Of a DNA stretch of 64,000 bases, positions 35,638 through 44,791 are shown piece by piece (positions within the stretch are counted from its first letter, which is position 1; each line of letters starts with the position of its first letter). Source of the stretch: Mesorhizobium sp. WSM4904 (GTDB lineage Bacteria; Pseudomonadota; Alphaproteobacteria; Rhizobiales; Rhizobiaceae). The stretch lies in the NCBI RefSeq assembly GCF_029674545.1, contig NZ_CP121354.1, forward strand, positions 4,721,001 through 4,785,000, in the 5' to 3' direction. Under the pieces are notes generated by a model. It was given only the letters and a program-made list of their open reading frames with translations. It made no database searches and was not told the DNA's origin. The translations under genes were made by a program, and so were the position numbers.

Positions 35638-36228
35638 TCAGCGAAGCAGCAACAGCACGATCGTGGTTGTCGCGGCCGAGACGATGGCCGTCACGATGGA
35701 TATCGTCCACAGCGACGTCTGGCCGGGTTGGGATCGCGGAGCATGACCCGCCGGGCGGACAGCCGCGCCACGTGCTTGCGGCGCGTTGGCGTTGGCCGCA
35801 ACCAGCACCGCTGAAGCGAGAGCCGGCGAGAACGAAGACGGTGGCGCTGGCGCGGCCCTCGCTGCGCTGTCTTCGGCCGGCGGCTGCGCCCGGGTCACCG
35901 ATGGCTGGTCGGCGTCGGCCGCCGGCCTGCGCGCCTGAGCCCTTGCCGAAGCATCATCCGTGCCGGCGTCCGGCTCCATGACGGCTCTGTAGGCACTTTC
36001 GATCTCGGCCGAGGACAGACGCTGCGATGCTTGCGCGGGCGGCTTGGCCAGGGAACCGTTCAGCGCCTGCGCGGCGAACTGAGCCGACTGCACCGTTTCG
36101 GGCGCCGGCGGCTGGACCAACGCCTTGACCAGCGCTGCAGTCGCCGAGTCAGGCCCGGCCGACGGCACCGGCTGCGGGGCGAGCGCCTCCCTCAGCAGAG
36201 ACGCCTTGCTGGCATTGGTGATGTCCAT
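35638..36228 (-). CDS. Hypothetical tail-anchored Ala/Pro-rich protein
   Basis: 196 residues. A low-complexity Ala/Pro/Gln-rich body (about 15-165) ends in a single hydrophobic segment (WTISIVTAIVSAATTTIVLLLL) at the extreme C-terminus, with only one Arg after it. This is a tail-anchored layout, with the body probably in the cytoplasm. ASQRLSSAEIESAYRAVMEP (about 67-86) is the only ordered-looking stretch. No family recognised. Confidence 0.65.
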   Translation of the reverse strand: MDITNASKASLLREALAPQPVPSAGPDSATAALVKALVQPPAPETVQSAQFAAQALNGSLAKPPAQASQRLSSAEIESAYRAVMEPDAGTDDASARAQARRPAADADQPSVTRAQPPAEDSAARAAPAPPSSFSPALASAVLVAANANAPQARGAAVRPAGHAPRSQPGQTSLWTISIVTAIVSAATTTIVLLLLR

Positions 36229-36342
36229 GGCGCTTCCTGTCTACCATTGTGCCATGCAGCAATATTACATGAGCGTTGCGCCAAGCTTGACCTTGCCCGC
36301 GATTTGTGGCGATTGAACCCATATGAACCCAAGCGTCATTTC

Positions 36343-36576
36343 ATGATGAACCGTTTTGAGGGCCCCGGCGGCAAGGAAGCGCGCATCCGCTATCTCGACG
36401 GCGACTTCCAAGTGACCAGCCCCGGCGCGTTCGTGCGCTGCGCGGTGACCGGCGAGAGCATTCCGCTGGACGAGCTCAAATATTGGAGCGTCGCCAGGCA
36501 GGAGCCTTATGTGAGCGCCGCCGCGTCGCTGCGGCGTGAGATCGAGATGCATCCGGAGATGAGAAGCCGGCGGTAG
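36343..36576 (+). CDS. DUF2093 domain-containing protein
   Basis: 77 residues; NRFEGPGGKEARIRYLDGDF and GAFVRCAVTGESIPLDELKYWSV are diagnostic of DUF2093, a small alphaproteobacterial family usually found next to lpxK, as here (convergent, 13 bases apart). The Cys and the TGESI segment suggest a small beta-rich domain. Function unknown. ATG 36343 or 36346 may be used. Confidence 0.85.
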   Translation: MMNRFEGPGGKEARIRYLDGDFQVTSPGAFVRCAVTGESIPLDELKYWSVARQEPYVSAAASLRREIEMHPEMRSRR

Positions 36577-36589
36577 GCCCTCACCTTCG

Positions 36590-37618
36590 TCATCCCCTCA
36601 ACTTCCGCTGCCGCCACGCATCCAGCGTCTCGCCGACGATGCGCTCCGGCACGTGCTCGATCTCGAACACCGCATCGATCTCCAGCACGTCGAGCTGATC
36701 GAGGAAGCCGGCGGGTGCGGCGCCGTGGCGGAGCCGCGCGGCGTCCTTGGCGGTGGTGACGAGGCGCAGCCTTTCGCGTTTGGCAAGCGCAGCAAGGTCG
36801 GCGAGCTCGTCCGCGGCGTAGAAATGATGGTCGGGGAAGGCGCGCGACAGCGCCACCTCGCCGCCGACACCGCGCAGCGTGTCGAAGAATTTCTCGGGAT
36901 GGCCGATGCCGGCAAAGGCAAGAAAGCGGCCGCCGGCAAAGCGCGCCGGGTTCGCCGGCTCGACATGCGCCAGGAAGATCGGACGGCCGGCGCGCGCCGC
37001 CTGGCGCACCACCGTATCGGCGCCACTCCCCTCGCCCATCTTCAGCAGGCCGCTGGTGAAGACCAGCTGGTCGACGACCTTGGCCCTGAGCGGCCCGCCG
37101 GGAATGACGCGGCCATTGCCGATGCCGAAGCGCGCGTCGACCACGACCAGCGCGTAGTCGATATGAATGCGCGCCGACTGGAAGCCGTCATCCATGATCA
37201 GGAAGTCGCAGCCATGCTCTTCCAGCAGCAGCCTGGCGCCGGCGGCGCGGTTGGCCGTCACCGCCACCGGCGCATGTTCGGCAAGCAACAGCGGCTCGTC
37301 GCCGACATGCTTGGCGGCGTCGTGATGCGCGTCGACGACATGCGGCTTGGCGAAGGAGCCGCCATGGCCGCGCGACAGGAAGCCCGGCGTGAGCTGCATG
37401 CGCCTGGCCTGTTTGGCAAGAGCGATGGCGACCGGCGTCTTGCCGCTGCCGCCGACGGTGAGATTGCCGACGCAGAGCACGGGCGCTGCGACCTTCTCGC
37501 GCGGCGCGTGCCGCATGCGACGGCCAGCCACCATTCCGTAGACAGCCGACGCCGGCGACAATGCCAGCACCCGCCAGTCCGGCTTTTCCCACCAGAAGGG
37601 GGGCGCTTCGCTGGTCAT
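36590..37618 (-). CDS. lpxK: Tetraacyldisaccharide 4'-kinase
   Basis: Phosphorylates the 4' position of the lipid A disaccharide precursor at the inner membrane. 342 residues. N-terminal membrane-associated helix, Walker A VGGSGKTP at about 55-62, and DDGFQ near the middle (MDDGFQSARI). Last gene of the operon that includes waaA. Start at 37618 (MTSEAPPFWW) matches orthologues; the 75-base gap from waaA holds a palindromic repeat. Confidence 0.95.
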   Translation of the reverse strand: MTSEAPPFWWEKPDWRVLALSPASAVYGMVAGRRMRHAPREKVAAPVLCVGNLTVGGSGKTPVAIALAKQARRMQLTPGFLSRGHGGSFAKPHVVDAHHDAAKHVGDEPLLLAEHAPVAVTANRAAGARLLLEEHGCDFLIMDDGFQSARIHIDYALVVVDARFGIGNGRVIPGGPLRAKVVDQLVFTSGLLKMGEGSGADTVVRQAARAGRPIFLAHVEPANPARFAGGRFLAFAGIGHPEKFFDTLRGVGGEVALSRAFPDHHFYAADELADLAALAKRERLRLVTTAKDAARLRHGAAPAGFLDQLDVLEIDAVFEIEHVPERIVGETLDAWRQRKLRG

Positions 37619-37646
37619 GGCGCCTGCCCCACGCGCCGTATTCCTG

Positions 37647-37692
37647 CGCATGATCCTTGCCAAAAATCGGGTCCGATTTTTGGGTTCATGCG
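37647..37692. repeat. Long palindrome between waaA and lpxK
   Basis: GCGCATGA... CCAAAAATCGG (37660-37670), GT, CCGATTTTTGG (37673-37683) ...CATGCGC. The central 24 bases are a perfect dyad and the outer arms pair as well. Relative of the element at 21293. It could form a hairpin in the operon mRNA between two essential genes. Confidence 0.7.
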
Positions 37693-39009
37693 CTAACGCC
37701 CGTTGGCGCCTTTCAGGCGCGCCTTGACGACCAGCGGCTGGATGTAGGGCTCGAGCGATTTCAGCGTGCGGGCGAGCGCGCCGCGCATCTCGTCGACGGT
37801 CGCGGCGCCCGCCGCCATCATCTCGTGGCGTGCGGCTTCATTGGTCAAAAGGAAATTGACGGCTCCGGCCAGCATGTCGCGGTCGCGCACCAGCTTGGCG
37901 CCGCCGCGGTCGAGCAGGCGTTGATAGGTTTCGCGAAAGTTCTGCACGTTGCGGCCGGCAAGCACCGCTGTGTCGAGCATCGCCGGCTCCAGCGGATTCT
38001 GGCCGCCTTGCGAGGTCAGCGAGCGGCCGACGAAGGCGATCTCGGTCAGCCTGAGATAGAGCCCCATCTCACCGATGGTGTCGCCGAGCAGGATATCGGT
38101 GTCCGGTGAGATGCGGTCGCCCTTGCTGCGCCTCGCCACCGTCAGTCCTATGCCGGAAATCTGCGCGGCAAGCGCGTCGGCGCGGTCGGGATGGCGCGGC
38201 ACGACGATGGTCAAGAGGCCATGATGGCGCTTGTGCAAGGTCGCATGAACTTCCGCCGCGACGACCTCCTCGCCGTCATGGGTCGAGATCGCCGCCCAGG
38301 TCGGCCGCCCGCCGATCTGGCGCTGCAGCGTCGCCAGCGCCCGCTCGTCGACCGGCGGCGGGTTGGTGTCCACCTTGAGATTGCCGGAGACGGTGACGGG
38401 ACGGGCGCCCAGCGCCCGGAAACGCTCGCCGTCGACATCGGACTGGGCAACGACATGGGCAAGGTTCTCGAACAGCGCCTCGGCGACGCTGGAACGCTTC
38501 TTCCACGACCGGAAGGAGCGGTCCGACAGCCGGCCATTGACCAGAACCTGCGGCACGTTGCGCGCGCCAAGCTCGAGGATGGTCATCGGCCAGATCTCCG
38601 ATTCGGCGATGATGGCCAGTTCCGGCTGCCAGTGATCGAGGAAGCGGCTGACCGCGGGCTTGAGGTCGAGCGGCACATATTGGTGGATGATGCGGCTGCC
38701 GAGCCGCTCGTCGGCGACCTTCGCCGAGGTCACGGTGCCGGTCGTCAGCACGACGTTGACGCCATAGTCGAGGATGCACTCGACCAGCGGCACGACGGCG
38801 ATCGTCTCGCCGACGCTCGCGGCATGGATCCAGATCACCGGGCCTTCCGGGCGCGGACGGCCGGCGACGCCGTAGCGCTCGCGGCGGCGGACGCGGTCTT
38901 CCTTGCCGCGCGAGGCGCGCCAGGCGACATAGGGCCCGATCAGAGGATAGGCGACGGCCCCCGCGTAGCGGTAGGCGGTCAGGGCAGCGCGCGCCCAGCG
39001 CTCGCTCAT
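37693..39009 (-). CDS. waaA: 3-deoxy-D-manno-octulosonic acid (KDO) transferase
   Basis: Inner-membrane-attached glycosyltransferase adding KDO to the lipid A precursor. 438 residues, N-terminal membrane anchor, GT30 domain with catalytic Glu68 in HAASVGE, AESEIWPM, and the C-terminal GGQNPLEPA sugar-nucleotide loop. Overlaps the acyltransferase gene upstream by four bases and precedes lpxK, so the operon is dedicated to outer-membrane lipid synthesis. Confidence 0.95.
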   Translation of the reverse strand: MSERWARAALTAYRYAGAVAYPLIGPYVAWRASRGKEDRVRRRERYGVAGRPRPEGPVIWIHAASVGETIAVVPLVECILDYGVNVVLTTGTVTSAKVADERLGSRIIHQYVPLDLKPAVSRFLDHWQPELAIIAESEIWPMTILELGARNVPQVLVNGRLSDRSFRSWKKRSSVAEALFENLAHVVAQSDVDGERFRALGARPVTVSGNLKVDTNPPPVDERALATLQRQIGGRPTWAAISTHDGEEVVAAEVHATLHKRHHGLLTIVVPRHPDRADALAAQISGIGLTVARRSKGDRISPDTDILLGDTIGEMGLYLRLTEIAFVGRSLTSQGGQNPLEPAMLDTAVLAGRNVQNFRETYQRLLDRGGAKLVRDRDMLAGAVNFLLTNEAARHEMMAAGAATVDEMRGALARTLKSLEPYIQPLVVKARLKGANGR

Positions 39010-39782
39010 TTGGCGCCGTCCACGAGACGGTAGGCCTCGGCGGTCGCCGCATTGAGCGAGGCGGTGACCTCCTGGCGCTTGCGCTCCATCTCGGCGTCGT
39101 CGGCGTCGGCCGGCACGAAGACGGGTGTTCCGACGATGACCGCGGAGCGGCCGAAAGGCAGGTTGATGGTTGTCTTGTCCCAGCTTTTTTCCAGCACCTT
39201 GCGGCGGCTGGTGGCGATTGCCGAAGGCAGGATCGGGCGACCGGACAGCCTGGCCAGCAGCACGATGCCCAGCCCGGCGTCGCGCGGCGTGCCATGCGGG
39301 ATGTCGGCGATCATGGCGACATTCTTGCCGGCGACCAGCGATTTCTTGAGCGCGATCAAGGCTTTGGCGCCGCCTTTGTCAAGATGCCTCGAACTGTCGC
39401 GGCCGCCCGAGCCGCGCACCGCCTCGATGCCGAATTTCTCGATCATCAGCGCGTTGAGCTCGGCATCGGCGCTGCGCGAGACCATGGCGACCAGCGGCCG
39501 GCCCTTGGGATAGTAAGCGGGCGTCAGCAGATGCTGGCCATGCCACAGCGCGATGATGCCGGGCTCGAGATGCGCATAGGCACCGCCGGCAACCTGCGTC
39601 GATCCCTTGACCAGCGGGCTGGTGATGCGAATCAGGCGCACGAACCAGGCGAACAGGCTGGCGATGAAATTCTTGACGAATCGCGACTGGGCGAGCGGCT
39701 CGCGGATGCGGCGCCACAACGTGCGCGTCCCGCCTCGCCTGGCGGCGCGCCCGGCCGCCCCTTTCACCGCTTCATGCTCCAT
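39006..39782 (-). CDS. Lysophospholipid acyltransferase family protein (DUF374)
   Basis: 258 residues of the DUF374/LPLAT family. The N-terminal hydrophobic segment (FIASLFAWFVRLIRI) anchors it to the membrane; ALWHGQHLLTP provides the catalytic His region, and DIPHGTPRDAGLGIVLLA the second block. In rhizobia the gene sits upstream of waaA, as here, and may transfer a long or secondary acyl chain to a lipid A precursor. The exact acceptor is unproven. ATG 39782 is chosen over the 36-codon upstream extension, which lies over the DUF4170 gene. Confidence 0.87.
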   Translation of the reverse strand: MEHEAVKGAAGRAARRGGTRTLWRRIREPLAQSRFVKNFIASLFAWFVRLIRITSPLVKGSTQVAGGAYAHLEPGIIALWHGQHLLTPAYYPKGRPLVAMVSRSADAELNALMIEKFGIEAVRGSGGRDSSRHLDKGGAKALIALKKSLVAGKNVAMIADIPHGTPRDAGLGIVLLARLSGRPILPSAIATSRRKVLEKSWDKTTINLPFGRSAVIVGTPVFVPADADDAEMERKRQEVTASLNAATAEAYRLVDGAK

Positions 39783-39787
39783 AGATG

Positions 39788-40033
39788 TCAACCGGTTGCC
39801 TTCGTCTCTGGGTCGAGCAACCGATGCAGGTGAACGACGAAATAACGCATATGGGCATTGTCGACGCTGGCCTGCGCCTTCGCCTTCCATGCGGCGTGCG
39901 CGGATTGATAGTCGGGGTAGATGCCGACGATGTCGAGCGCATCCAGGTCACGAAACTCGGTTCCACCCAGCTTTTTCAGCTCGCCGCCGAACACCAGGTG
40001 CAAAAGCTGCTTCTTTCCGTCTTCTACGGCCAT
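39788..40033 (-). CDS. DUF4170 domain-containing protein
   Basis: 81 residues (from ATG 40033; 88 from 40054). Core LLHLVFGGELKKLGGTEFRDLDALDIVGIYPDY, then an alpha-helical segment and MRYFVVHLHRLLDPE, typical of DUF4170. Members are small soluble proteins found in the lipid A operon of Rhizobiales. No catalytic residues are obvious. Five bases before the acyltransferase gene, so co-expressed. Confidence 0.82.
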   Translation of the reverse strand: MAVEDGKKQLLHLVFGGELKKLGGTEFRDLDALDIVGIYPDYQSAHAAWKAKAQASVDNAHMRYFVVHLHRLLDPETKATG

Positions 40034-40108
40034 GCCGATCCTTCGCAGATTCATGAGTTTTGTGAAACGTTTAGACCAAAGCGGTCGATTTTGGAACTGT
40101 GGGCCGAC

Positions 40109-40918
40109 TCACCCTTCGTCAGCTCCGGCGATGACGCCGGCAAGGACGTCCAGCAGTTCGCCGCTGCCGGCGGCGAGCGCGCCGTGGTTGATCACCTTGC
40201 CGGCGTAACGCGGCGGCTGTCCGCCGCGGTCGAGCAAGGCGCCGCCCGCCTCGGCGAGGATGAGGTCGGCGGCGGCGATATCCCAATCATGCGCATTGGG
40301 CTTGACGAAGGTCGCGTCGATCTTGCCGTTGGCGATCATCGCCAGCCGGTAGGCGAGAGAAGGGATATAGGCTATGCGGCGCATCCGGCCCTGCCAGGCC
40401 TCCGGCATGCGGTCGACCAGCGGCTTGGGCCCGCCGATATCGACGGTCTCGCCCGGCGCGCGCACATGGATGCGCTTGCCGTTGAGGAAAGCGCCCTCGC
40501 CCGGCAGCGCCCAGTAGGTTTCGTCCTTGGCCGGGCATTCGAGCACGCCGGCCAGCGAGCGGCCGTCCTCGACCACGGCGACGCTGACGCACCAGGAATG
40601 CAGGCCGTCGAGAAAGCCCCGCGTGCCATCGATCGGGTCGACGACGAAGGTGCGGCGGGCCGAAAGCCTGGCATGATCGTCGGCGGTCTCCTCCGACAGC
40701 CAGCCGTAATCCGGCCGCGCTTTGAGCAGGGTCTCGCGCAGATAGGCGTCGGCGGCATGGTCGGCCTCGCTGACCGGCGAGGTGCCGCCCTTCATCCACA
40801 CCTGCGGGTTGTTGCCGAAATAGCGCATCGCGATCGCCCCGGCCTCGCGGGCGGCGTCGCGCAGCAATGCAAGGTCGTCGCGCGCCTCGCTCAAGGCAAG
40901 CTGGTCAAGCACCGGCAA
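40109..40918 (-). CDS. Inositol monophosphatase family protein (CysQ/PAP-phosphatase-like)
   Basis: 269 residues of the lithium-sensitive phosphatase superfamily. Motifs: SEET (about 75-78), DPIDGT (94-99) and WDIAAADLILAEAGG (about 212) provide the metal-binding acidic residues. The closest functional guess is 3'(2'),5'-bisphosphate nucleotidase (CysQ), but inositol or histidinol phosphate cannot be excluded from motifs alone. Overlaps the PmbA gene by 14 bases; part of the long lipid A operon. Confidence 0.87.
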   Translation of the reverse strand: MPVLDQLALSEARDDLALLRDAAREAGAIAMRYFGNNPQVWMKGGTSPVSEADHAADAYLRETLLKARPDYGWLSEETADDHARLSARRTFVVDPIDGTRGFLDGLHSWCVSVAVVEDGRSLAGVLECPAKDETYWALPGEGAFLNGKRIHVRAPGETVDIGGPKPLVDRMPEAWQGRMRRIAYIPSLAYRLAMIANGKIDATFVKPNAHDWDIAAADLILAEAGGALLDRGGQPPRYAGKVINHGALAAGSGELLDVLAGVIAGADEG

Positions 40919-42248
40919 GGGTCATCCCCTCGATCAGAAGTGTCGGCGCCGCAGTGCCGAAATTGCGATCGAGGTCGCTTGCCGGCACCATGTTGAGGAA
41001 CATGGTCTTCAGGTTCGAAGCGATCGTCACCTCGGCCACCGGATAGGCGAGCGCGCCGTTCTCGATCCAGAAGCCGGAGGCGCCGCGGCTGTACTCGCCG
41101 GTCACCATGTCGACACCCTGGCCGAACACCTCGGTGACATAGAAGCCGCGCTTCAGCGAGGCGATCAGCTCCTCCGGCGTGCGCTCGCCGGGCTCGATGG
41201 CGAGATTGGTCGAGGACGGCGAGACCGAAGAGCCACTGCGCGAGCCGCGACCGTTGGTGACAAGGCCGAGCTCGCGCGCGGCCGACGTCGACAGGAACCA
41301 GTGGTTGAGCACGCCCTTGTCGACCATCAAAAGCTTCTCGCCCTCGACGCCTTCGCCATCGAAGGGGCGCGAGGCCTGGCCGCGACGCCGCAACGGCTCG
41401 TCGGTGACGGTGATCGCGGCGGCGGCTACCTGCTTTCCCATCATGTCGCGCAGGAAGCTGGTCTTGCGCGCCACTGCGGCGCCGTTGATGGCGCCGGCGA
41501 GATGGCCGGCAATGCCGCGCGCCACGCGCGGATCGAACACGACATCGACCGGGCCGGTCGCCGCCTTGCGGGCGCCGAGGCGGCGCACCGTGCGTTCACC
41601 GGCCTTGCGACCGATGTCTTCCGGCGCGTCGAGATCGGCGAAATGCTGGCGGGAGGAAAATTCATAGTCGCGCTCCATCGCCGTGCCCTCGCCGGCAATG
41701 ACGCTGGTCGATCGCGAGAAGCGCGAGGCGACATACTGGCCGAGGAAGCCATGCGAGGTGGCGAGCACCAGGCCGCCGAGCCCGGCGCTGGCGCCGCTGC
41801 CGGCGGAATTGGTGACGCCCTTGACGGCAAGGGCCGCCGCCTCCGCCGCAAGCGCCGCTTCCTTCAACTGATCGGCCGACACCTCGGTCGGATCGAAGAG
41901 GTCGAGATCGCGCAAGTCGCGGGCAAGCAGCGCCGGATCGGCGAGGCCTTGGTAAGGATCCTCGGGCGAGACTTTCGCCATGGCGACGGCGCGCTCGGCG
42001 AGCGCCTTCGGGTCGGAGGCAGCGGTGGCGGAAACGCTCGCCACGCGCTGGCCGACGAAGACGCGCAGCGAGACATCCTCGCTTTCCGACGATTCGGTGC
42101 CTTCGACCTTGCCCAGCCGCACCGACACGCCGGCCGAACGGCCGCGCACCGCGACCGCGTCGGCGGCGTCCGCTCCGGCGCGTTTGGCCGCCTCGACCAG
42201 CGCCGCGACGCGGTCGGTCAGTTTCGCTGCGTCGAGCGTGTCGGTCAT
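40905..42248 (-). CDS. pmbA: Metallopeptidase subunit PmbA/TldE
   Basis: 447 residues; TldE/PmbA, the non-zinc partner of the TldD protease complex that processes microcin and CcdA-type peptides in Escherichia coli. Segments VDVVFDPRVARGIAGHL, RPFDGEGVEGEKLLMVDKGVL and GASGFWIENGALAYPVAEVTI are typical. It has no HExxxH motif, as expected for PmbA; TldD is not in the window. First gene of the cysQ-like/DUF4170/acyltransferase/waaA/lpxK operon. Confidence 0.92.
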   Translation of the reverse strand: MTDTLDAAKLTDRVAALVEAAKRAGADAADAVAVRGRSAGVSVRLGKVEGTESSESEDVSLRVFVGQRVASVSATAASDPKALAERAVAMAKVSPEDPYQGLADPALLARDLRDLDLFDPTEVSADQLKEAALAAEAAALAVKGVTNSAGSGASAGLGGLVLATSHGFLGQYVASRFSRSTSVIAGEGTAMERDYEFSSRQHFADLDAPEDIGRKAGERTVRRLGARKAATGPVDVVFDPRVARGIAGHLAGAINGAAVARKTSFLRDMMGKQVAAAAITVTDEPLRRRGQASRPFDGEGVEGEKLLMVDKGVLNHWFLSTSAARELGLVTNGRGSRSGSSVSPSSTNLAIEPGERTPEELIASLKRGFYVTEVFGQGVDMVTGEYSRGASGFWIENGALAYPVAEVTIASNLKTMFLNMVPASDLDRNFGTAAPTLLIEGMTLAGA

Positions 42249-42356
42249 GCGGTTGGTCCTGTCTGTTCAAGCTGTCCTGGAGGGCAGACGCTGCAGCACT
42301 GTCTGGGTGCTGACGTGCCAATTGGATGCTGATGCACCATCTATTGTTCCATGCTC

Positions 42357-42386
42357 GCTTGTGCAATGGGCGCTTGTGCAATGGGC
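42357..42386. repeat. Two tandem 15-base repeats
   Basis: GCTTGTGCAATGGGC occurs twice back to back in the gap between divergent pmbA and the VOC gene. It could be a regulatory pair or slippage product; nothing else supports a function. Confidence 0.5.
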
Positions 42387-42473
42387 GAAGGCCAATCAGG
42401 ATGCCGCGACCAAATCGCCCCAAAGCCGCAGACACAGCCGCCCGCGGCACCCTTGCCTGTCCGGAGTTCTCGC

Positions 42474-42890
42474 ATGACGCCTTTCCACCTCGCCTTCCCG
42501 GTCCGTGATCTCGACGAAACCCGCGCTTTCTATGGCGAGGTGCTAGGCTGCGCGATCGGCCGCTCGTCCGCGACCTGGGTCGATTTCGACCTCTATGGCC
42601 ACCAGATGTCGGCGCATTTGCGGCCGCAGGCGACCGAAGCGGCCCGCGACGGCAAGGTCGACGGCGTGGCCGTGCCGATCCCGCATTTCGGCGCGGTGCT
42701 TCTGATGGACGAATGGGAGCGGCTTGCCGCACGGCTAGAGGCCCGCTCCGACATAGACTGGCTGGAACGGCCGATGGTGCGCTTCAAGGGCGAGCCCGGC
42801 GAGCAGGCGACGCTGTTCATCCGCGATCCATCTGGCAACGCGCTCGAATTCAAAGGTTTCCGCTCGCTGGAGCAGGTGTTCGCGCATTGA
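42474..42890 (+). CDS. VOC family protein (glyoxalase-like)
   Basis: 138 residues of the vicinal-oxygen-chelate fold. N-terminal FHLAFPVRDLDETRAFYGEVLG with metal-ligand His, and the C-terminal FIRDPSGNALEFKGF providing Glu. Substrate unknown; could be dioxygenase-, glyoxalase- or resistance-type. Divergent from the lipid A operon. Start at 42474 chosen for homology; 42351 gives an unconserved extension made from the tandem repeat. Confidence 0.83.
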   Translation: MTPFHLAFPVRDLDETRAFYGEVLGCAIGRSSATWVDFDLYGHQMSAHLRPQATEAARDGKVDGVAVPIPHFGAVLLMDEWERLAARLEARSDIDWLERPMVRFKGEPGEQATLFIRDPSGNALEFKGFRSLEQVFAH

Positions 42891-42905
42891 GCAGATCGCC
42901 AACGT

Positions 42906-43036
42906 CGGCGCTGCCCCTCACCCTTACCCTCTCCCCGTGAAGGACGGGGAAGGGGGGCCACCAGCGCTGGAGCACATCCCTTCTCCCCGTTCTTCACGGG
43001 GAGAAGGTGCCGGCAGGCGGATGAGGGGCAGCGCCG
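42906..43036. repeat. Intergenic palindromic repeat with perfect outer arms
   Basis: CGGCGCTGCCCCTCA (42906-42920) pairs perfectly with TGAGGGGCAGCGCCG (43022-43036); inner CTCTCCCCGTGAAGGACGG and inverse CCCCGTTCTTCACGGGGAGA. Variant of the intergenic mosaic elements; lies between convergent genes. Confidence 0.78.
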
Positions 43037-43048
43037 GCATTTGCCGGT

Positions 43049-44092
43049 TCACGACGCCACCGGCGCCCAGATCACATCCTCGATTTTCTGCGCTCCCGTC
43101 GCCAGCATCACCAGCCGGTCGAAGCCGAGGGCCGAGCCGCTCGCCTGCGGCATGATGGCAAGGGCGGCGAGGAAATCCTCGTCGAGCGGATAGCGCTCGC
43201 CATAGACGCGCTCCTTCTCGTCCATCTCGGCGACGAAGCGGCGGCGTTGCTCGGCCGGGTCGGTGAGCTCGCCGAAGGCGTTGGCGAGCTCGACGCCGCA
43301 GCAATAAAGCTCGAAGCGCTCCGCGACACGCGGATCCTCCGCGCTCGGCCGGGCAAGCGCGGCCTCCGATACCGGATAGCCGTAGAGGATGGTCGCGCAG
43401 CCCTGCCCCAGCGCCGGCTCGACCTTTTCCACCATCACCCGGCTGAACAGGTCGGCCCAATTGTCGTCGGGCGCCGTGCGCAGACCGGCGCGGACCAGCG
43501 CCGCGTGGAGCGCGTCGCGATCGGTGCTGCCGTCTGCCGCGACGGTCGCCAGCAGGTCGATGCCGGCATACGCCAGGAAGGCTTCGGCCACGCTCAGCCG
43601 CTCCGGCTCGGCGAAAGGATCGGCCTCGCGGCCGCGAAAGCGGAAGCTTTTGGCGCCGGCCTTTTCGGCGGCGAGCGCCAGGAATTCGGCGCAGTCGGCC
43701 ATCAGGCTCTCAACTGTATCGCCGACGCGGTACCATTCGAGCATGGTGAATTCGGGATGGTGCAGCGGGCCGCGCTCGCGGTTGCGCCAGACCGCGCCGA
43801 GGCTGAAGATGCGCTTCTCGCCGGCGGCAAGCAGCTTCTTGCACGCGAATTCCGGCGAGGTGTGGAGATAGAGCCGCTGGCGCGACGCGTCGGGCGCGAC
43901 CGCCTCGGTGGCGAAGGCCGCAAGATGCGCCTCGTTGCCGGGCGAGACCTGCAGTGCGGCCGTCGTCACCTCGACGAAATCGCGCGCCGCGAACCAGCCG
44001 CGCAGGGCATTCGCAATGGCGTTGCGCGCCATCAGCCTTGGCCGGCGATCGGCATGAATATGCGGCATCCACCAGGGCGAAGCGGCGGTCAT
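43049..44092 (-). CDS. epmA: EF-P lysine lysyltransferase (EpmA/GenX/PoxA-type)
   Basis: 347-residue class II aminoacyl-tRNA-synthetase-like enzyme that attaches (R)-beta-lysine to the conserved Lys of EF-P. Lysyl-tRNA synthetase core motifs are present ([54 protein letters not shown]), without the tRNA anticodon-binding domain. Divergent from efp with 129 bases between, a strong functional link. EpmB, which makes beta-lysine, is not in the window. Confidence 0.95.
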   Translation of the reverse strand: MTAASPWWMPHIHADRRPRLMARNAIANALRGWFAARDFVEVTTAALQVSPGNEAHLAAFATEAVAPDASRQRLYLHTSPEFACKKLLAAGEKRIFSLGAVWRNRERGPLHHPEFTMLEWYRVGDTVESLMADCAEFLALAAEKAGAKSFRFRGREADPFAEPERLSVAEAFLAYAGIDLLATVAADGSTDRDALHAALVRAGLRTAPDDNWADLFSRVMVEKVEPALGQGCATILYGYPVSEAALARPSAEDPRVAERFELYCCGVELANAFGELTDPAEQRRRFVAEMDEKERVYGERYPLDEDFLAALAIMPQASGSALGFDRLVMLATGAQKIEDVIWAPVAS

Positions 44093-44221
44093 GGGCAGGA
44101 AAATCGCGTGGAAGGCTGGCGGTTCGGCGCAAGATGCGCTAGGGCGCACGCGATGGCCGCCGTCGCCGCCTCATGGCAATCGACGCTTGCAGGCCGAAAA
44201 ACTCGAATGGGATCGAATACC

Positions 44222-44791
44222 GTGGTCAAGGTCATCGCCAGTTCCTTACGCAAAGGCAACGTCGTCGATAAGGACGGCAAGCTCTATGTCATCCTCTTTG
44301 CCGAAAACATCCACCCTGGCAAGGGCACGCCGGTAACGCAGCTCGACATGCGCCGCATCGGCGACGGGGTGAAGGTTTCGGAGCGCTACCGCACGACCGA
44401 GATGGTCGAGCGCGCCTATGTCGAGGAGCGCGAGCACACTTTCCTCTATTCCGACGGCGAGGGCTTCCATTTCATGAATCCGGAAAGCTACGACCAGGTC
44501 GTGGCCTCCGAAAGCGTGGTCGGCGACATGGCTCCCTACCTGCAGGAAGGCATGGCCGTGCAACTGGCGCAGTTCAACGGCGTGCCGATCTCGCTGACGC
44601 TGCCGCAGCGCGCCGTCTTCGAGGTCGTCGACACCGAGCCGGTCACCAAGGGTCAGACGGCGTCTTCGTCCTACAAGCCGGCCGTGCTTTCCAACGGCGT
44701 GCGCACGGCCGTGCCGCCGCACATCACCGCCGGCACCCGCGTGGTTGTGATGACCGCCGACGGCTCCTACGTCGAGCGCGCGAAAGACTGA
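44222..44791 (+). CDS. efp: Elongation factor P
   Basis: Relieves ribosome stalling at polyproline. 189 residues with three beta-barrel domains. The modification site is Lys34 in HPGKGTP, matching the EpmA enzyme encoded divergently. GTG at 44222 is taken as start because the orthologous N-terminus is MVKVIASS and TGGGA lies nine bases before; ATG 44207 would add five residues. Near-identical to rhizobial EF-P in recollection. Confidence 0.95.
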   Translation: MVKVIASSLRKGNVVDKDGKLYVILFAENIHPGKGTPVTQLDMRRIGDGVKVSERYRTTEMVERAYVEEREHTFLYSDGEGFHFMNPESYDQVVASESVVGDMAPYLQEGMAVQLAQFNGVPISLTLPQRAVFEVVDTEPVTKGQTASSSYKPAVLSNGVRTAVPPHITAGTRVVVMTADGSYVERAKD

